Part shown: positions 61,646 to 64,000 of the stretch, in pieces
Numbering within the stretch: position 1 is the stretch's first letter
Layout: the number at the start of each line of letters is the position of its first letter
Origin: Burkholderia cepacia
Lineage (GTDB): Bacteria > Pseudomonadota > Gammaproteobacteria > Burkholderiales > Burkholderiaceae
Assembly: GCF_029962485.1 (NCBI RefSeq)
Contig: NZ_CP073637.1
Location: 1,922,001-1,986,000 of the forward strand
DNA length: 64,000 nucleotides
Direction of reading: 5' to 3'
Notes under the pieces: model-generated
Told to the model about the DNA's origin: nothing
The model's input: only the letters and a program-made list of their open reading frames with translations
Database searches by the model: none
Translations under genes and position numbers: made by a program

Positions 61646-61893
61646 TGCTTTTGGGCATCGGCCCCATCCAGTGATGGAAACTTCTTGCAATGCCCGGTGA
61701 TGCAGCAGTACCAGCAGCACCTGCGGCTTATCCGACAATGCCTAGCGTACAAACCTACGCCCAGACCTATGCTCATGCTTGCAGGGAATGGGGCGTTATC
61801 GACCCAGAACCGCCGTTCGCTGGATCAGACTTTTGGCATCGGGTATCTCCGCATCGGTGCACTGGCATGCTCAATCCGGGTTACGAGGCTGCG

Positions 61894-62838
61894 CTACTCA
61901 TTATTGAACTCGTTGTAGCGGTCTTCGTCATCAGGCTCTTCGGCATAATAATCGACGGGGTCAAAGGTAAGGGTCTTAGTAAATTGACTACCGAAGCCCG
62001 CCGCGAAAAGTTGATTATGGCCCTTGATAGTGAGCCCACATGCTTTACAGATGAGTTCGGTGGGCAACATCAAAGTCCTAACCACCATTTCGTCGTGTTC
62101 CAGCACAGGTGGCTGCTGTCGAAATCCTTCGCCCAGCAGCAGCGCCTTTGAATTGCACGACGGGCAGTCGATTACGTGGCCAAGATTTGGTCTAGCGACG
62201 CTCGCCGCGGTCTTTGCCAGTTCATCCCTTTCGTCTTGCGCCTTGTTTTTCCAGACTTCCGCGTGCGCATTGATCAAGCCTTTGACACTTTTGGCTGTTT
62301 CATCGGCAGCAGCCGCGAGCATCTTCACTGCTGCGTCGGCTTCGTCTTTGCCGAGAAAATCTCGGAGCGTCTTCTTTTGGAACCTTAGCAACACCTGCGT
62401 CGCCTCGAAGAAGCGAGGGAGCCAAGTGTGATTGGCGAGTTTGGAAAAGGGTAATCCGCCGCTATGCAACTCCTCATTTCGCTTGTTGGCCAAACCCTTG
62501 CAAAATGATTCGAGTTCTTTGGTGAAATCCGGAATGATCTGTTCGCAACGTAGCAGTACCTCAGAAGTCTGTATCGACTTCGGCACATAGTTTTTTACCT
62601 TGGGTTCGAAACCGAAGGCGTAGAGCAGATTCCGACCGTCGGGCTCAGACGCGTCAGCGAGAAGCGCTGGATGGACAAACGCGAGGGCCGACCGAGCCAA
62701 GAATTCGAGGGCGAGCGATGCCCAAAAAGGAAATAGGTCGTCTTCCCGTGGTGCCTCAAAAGCCTTGTCTACATAGGCCCGCGCTTTGCTCCACAACAGA
62801 TCGTGTGTCCAGAGCGACTGCGGATTTGCGTTACCCAT
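61894..62838 (-). CDS. HEPN-like protein with C-terminal zinc ribbon
   Basis: A 314-residue protein. The helical N-terminal half carries RNEELH (about residue 118), the R-x4-H motif that defines HEPN ribonuclease-type domains. The C-terminal third has two CxxC pairs (CPSCNSK and CKACGLT), a probable zinc ribbon, then an acidic tail (EEPDDEDRYNEF). Its ATG overlaps the dioxygenase gene by eight bases, so they form one unit. HEPN proteins act as RNA-cutting toxins or defence effectors; here this is an inference. Confidence 0.65.
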   Translation of the reverse strand: MGNANPQSLWTHDLLWSKARAYVDKAFEAPREDDLFPFWASLALEFLARSALAFVHPALLADASEPDGRNLLYAFGFEPKVKNYVPKSIQTSEVLLRCEQIIPDFTKELESFCKGLANKRNEELHSGGLPFSKLANHTWLPRFFEATQVLLRFQKKTLRDFLGKDEADAAVKMLAAAADETAKSVKGLINAHAEVWKNKAQDERDELAKTAASVARPNLGHVIDCPSCNSKALLLGEGFRQQPPVLEHDEMVVRTLMLPTELICKACGLTIKGHNQLFAAGFGSQFTKTLTFDPVDYYAEEPDDEDRYNEFNNE

Positions 62839-63610
62839 CGTTCGATACCCCTACCATCACTCGTTGAATTGTTCTCTGACTCGCTGGCTGACCAACCGCA
62901 GGGCGTGCGTGTAGCATTCGCCAGTTGTCTAGGATCAGTACATCGTCAGGCGAGCGCCAGTTTATCTGAACCGGCCGCTGCGCCAACTGGTTGCGGAGAC
63001 TCGCTGCTATTTCCGCCGCGACAGTTTTGGCGAGTGGCCCGTGCGGCGACATGGTACAAACGTCCCAACGTATGCCGGATTCGCCGCGATGTTGGAAGAA
63101 CATTGAGCAAAGATACGGCTCGCGTACGCGGGACACTCGCCACAGTGCGCGCCCCCAATCTTCGCGCTTAATCATATCGACCAGTTCGAGGCTATCAACA
63201 AGCAAGGTAGGCACCGACTCATCGACCACCGACGCCCGCATAACCAGGTAGCGCGGAGGCAGCGGCCAATGCGCCATATCGGTATGCAACGGGAACTCGC
63301 CCAGCCCGTATAGGGAACTCGTCGTGTTTGGTCGTGCGGCTGCCTCGTTCACTGGTCGCAACGACTGAACGACCGGCGTCCCCGAGCCTGAGACCGGTGG
63401 GCCGAGCAGTTGTGCAACGGCGTATATATCTGCCGCCCAAGCTGGATCGTGGTGAAATAACCATCCATGATCGACAAGGGTTCTCGTATGTTCTGCGGCG
63501 AGTGCAATCACGTCTTGTGTCGAGACTGGGGGAACGGCGATTGTATGCTGCCGGGAAGCAAACTTTACAGGCAGCGTCGAGTCACAGATCTTTCTGTAGC
63601 GTGCAGGCAA
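62831..63610 (-). CDS. TauD/TfdA-family 2-oxoglutarate/iron dioxygenase
   Basis: A 259-residue protein of the TauD/clavaminate-synthase-like fold. The iron motif HTDMAHW supplies His and Asp (about residue 108), and the distal His is in NWRMLHAR (about 235) with an Arg near the end for 2-oxoglutarate. The start is uncertain: a TTG at 63610 without a clear ribosome binding site is the first possible codon. The downstream HEPN gene overlaps it by eight bases. Substrate unknown; in a two-gene island unit it could modify a nucleic acid or a small signal. Confidence 0.78.
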   Translation of the reverse strand: MPARYRKICDSTLPVKFASRQHTIAVPPVSTQDVIALAAEHTRTLVDHGWLFHHDPAWAADIYAVAQLLGPPVSGSGTPVVQSLRPVNEAAARPNTTSSLYGLGEFPLHTDMAHWPLPPRYLVMRASVVDESVPTLLVDSLELVDMIKREDWGRALWRVSRVREPYLCSMFFQHRGESGIRWDVCTMSPHGPLAKTVAAEIAASLRNQLAQRPVQINWRSPDDVLILDNWRMLHARPAVGQPASQRTIQRVMVGVSNDG

Positions 63611-63680
63611 TGACGGATAGCTGAAATTGGCCGGACTGAGTCAGACGATCTGACGCTGTCCGCTTCGTCTAAACCTAGCC

Positions 63681-64000
63681 TTATACACGTCTCTTTATCG
63701 CGGTGTTCACCTTGTAGATAAGCCGCGCAGCCTCGTCTAGTGCCGCGGCGCTGCGTCGAGCGTCCCGCGCGGATTCTCGGAGCAAGGCCGCAGCCTGTTG
63801 AAGCGCGGCGACATCAGCATCTGTTACACGGTCACCATTGGCACGCCCAGATGCTACGGCCGCTCGTTTGTTTGCCCATCGCCTTATGACCGTTGGACTC
63901 GCCATGTCGTCCGGTAGCTCCCCGAGTGTCTCCATGTTCGCTGCTAACCAAATAGCATCTTGCCGAGTCGTGAATACGATTTCGTCAAAGCCGTGAGCCG
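63681..64000 (-). CDS. Partial gene at right edge, helical island protein
   Basis: The C-terminal ~106 codons of a leftward gene. The frame stays open to the window edge beyond the internal Met at 63935, with sequence AHGFDEIVFTTRQDAIWLAAN preceding METLGELPDD (in part), so the real start is outside. The C-terminus is Ala/Arg-rich helix (ALLRESARDARRSAAALDEAARLIYKV in part). No family recognised. The gene ends 70 bases upstream of the dioxygenase and may belong to the same transcription unit. Confidence 0.55.
   Translation of the reverse strand, partial: AHGFDEIVFTTRQDAIWLAANMETLGELPDDMASPTVIRRWANKRAAVASGRANGDRVTDADVAALQQAAALLRESARDARRSAAALDEAARLIYKVNTAIKRRV

Larger units (their letters stand above)
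55005..64000. mobile_element. Integrative genomic island (left end; right end outside window)
   Basis: An integrase starts about 35 bases inside the point where the ABC-F gene is cut. Base composition drops and codon use is visibly less GC-biased from here on. Gene content is phage- or island-like: integrase, serine recombinase, small orphan proteins, a tRNA fragment. No att repeat could be paired because the right end is not in the window, so the boundary is approximate. Confidence 0.7.

Noticed and set aside
1..64000. CRISPR arrays and insertion sequences
   Set aside because: No regularly spaced direct repeats and no transposase gene with terminal inverted repeats were seen in the window.

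Overview
The window is high-GC DNA with strong GC bias at third codon positions. Gene content and order fit a Burkholderia chromosome, most likely the cepacia complex: a kgu (2-ketogluconate) operon with a PtxS-type regulator, a potFGHI polyamine transporter, a DUF442-SQR sulfide module, OmpW, and YeiE/YeiH. Species cannot be fixed from the sequence alone. From about 55.0 kb to the right edge, base composition is visibly lower in GC and the genes are phage- or island-like.

Layout. 0-0.8 kb: an AT-rich intergenic block, possibly upstream of a leftward gene that leaves the window. 0.9-5.3 kb: YbaK-type deacylase, YCII protein, CorA, an orphan CydX with an overlapping P-loop kinase, and a lysine/saccharopine-type dehydrogenase. 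5.5-8.9 kb: COG4705 membrane protein, lipoprotein, and an OmpR/QseC-type two-component system in one run. 8.9-12 kb: Lrp regulator, Spy/LTXXQ protein, PGDYG protein, a small acidic protein and a YhfC-type intramembrane protease. 12-17.7 kb: leftward kguE-kguK-kguT-kguD-ptxS with a clear operator palindrome ahead of kguE. 17.8-21.7 kb: LysR regulator, YeiH exporter, ClC chloride channel. 21.7-28.3 kb: TetR regulator divergent from a three-gene RND efflux operon. 28.4-31 kb: TipA-like MerR regulator, a DUF2975/Xre pair with a near-ideal operator, and a secreted protein. 31.1-36.2 kb: a sigma-54 activator divergent from a sulfide-oxidation operon (metallo-beta-lactamase-fold dioxygenase, DUF442-SQR fusion, TauE exporter) with a sigma-54 promoter and an array of activator half-sites. 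36.3-40.3 kb: potFGHI. 40.7-48.1 kb: DUF1289 protein, OmpW behind an FNR-like box, nitronate monooxygenase, aldehyde dehydrogenase, several small envelope proteins and a NodB deacetylase.

48.1-54.7 kb holds the most unusual chromosomal locus. Five tightly coupled leftward genes (FkbM methyltransferase, APH-type kinase, radical SAM enzyme, asparagine-synthetase-like enzyme lacking the front of its glutaminase domain, GT1 glycosyltransferase) flank a CmcI-type methyltransferase and a second APH-type kinase. It reads as an uncharacterised biosynthetic pathway for a small glycosylated or amidated product, with no scaffold-making enzyme visible.

From about 55.0 kb, a tyrosine integrase sits directly against the last ~45 codons of an ABC-F ATPase gene. 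The rest of that gene is not in the window, so an integrative element has inserted there. The element carries a tRNA 3'-end remnant with its own terminator, a serine recombinase behind a 14-bp inverted repeat, a GvpU-like protein without gas-vesicle genes, a winged-helix protein with a glycine-rich repeat, a coiled-coil membrane protein, and an overlapping TauD-type dioxygenase / HEPN-zinc-ribbon pair that is a candidate new defence or toxin module. Its right end lies outside the window.
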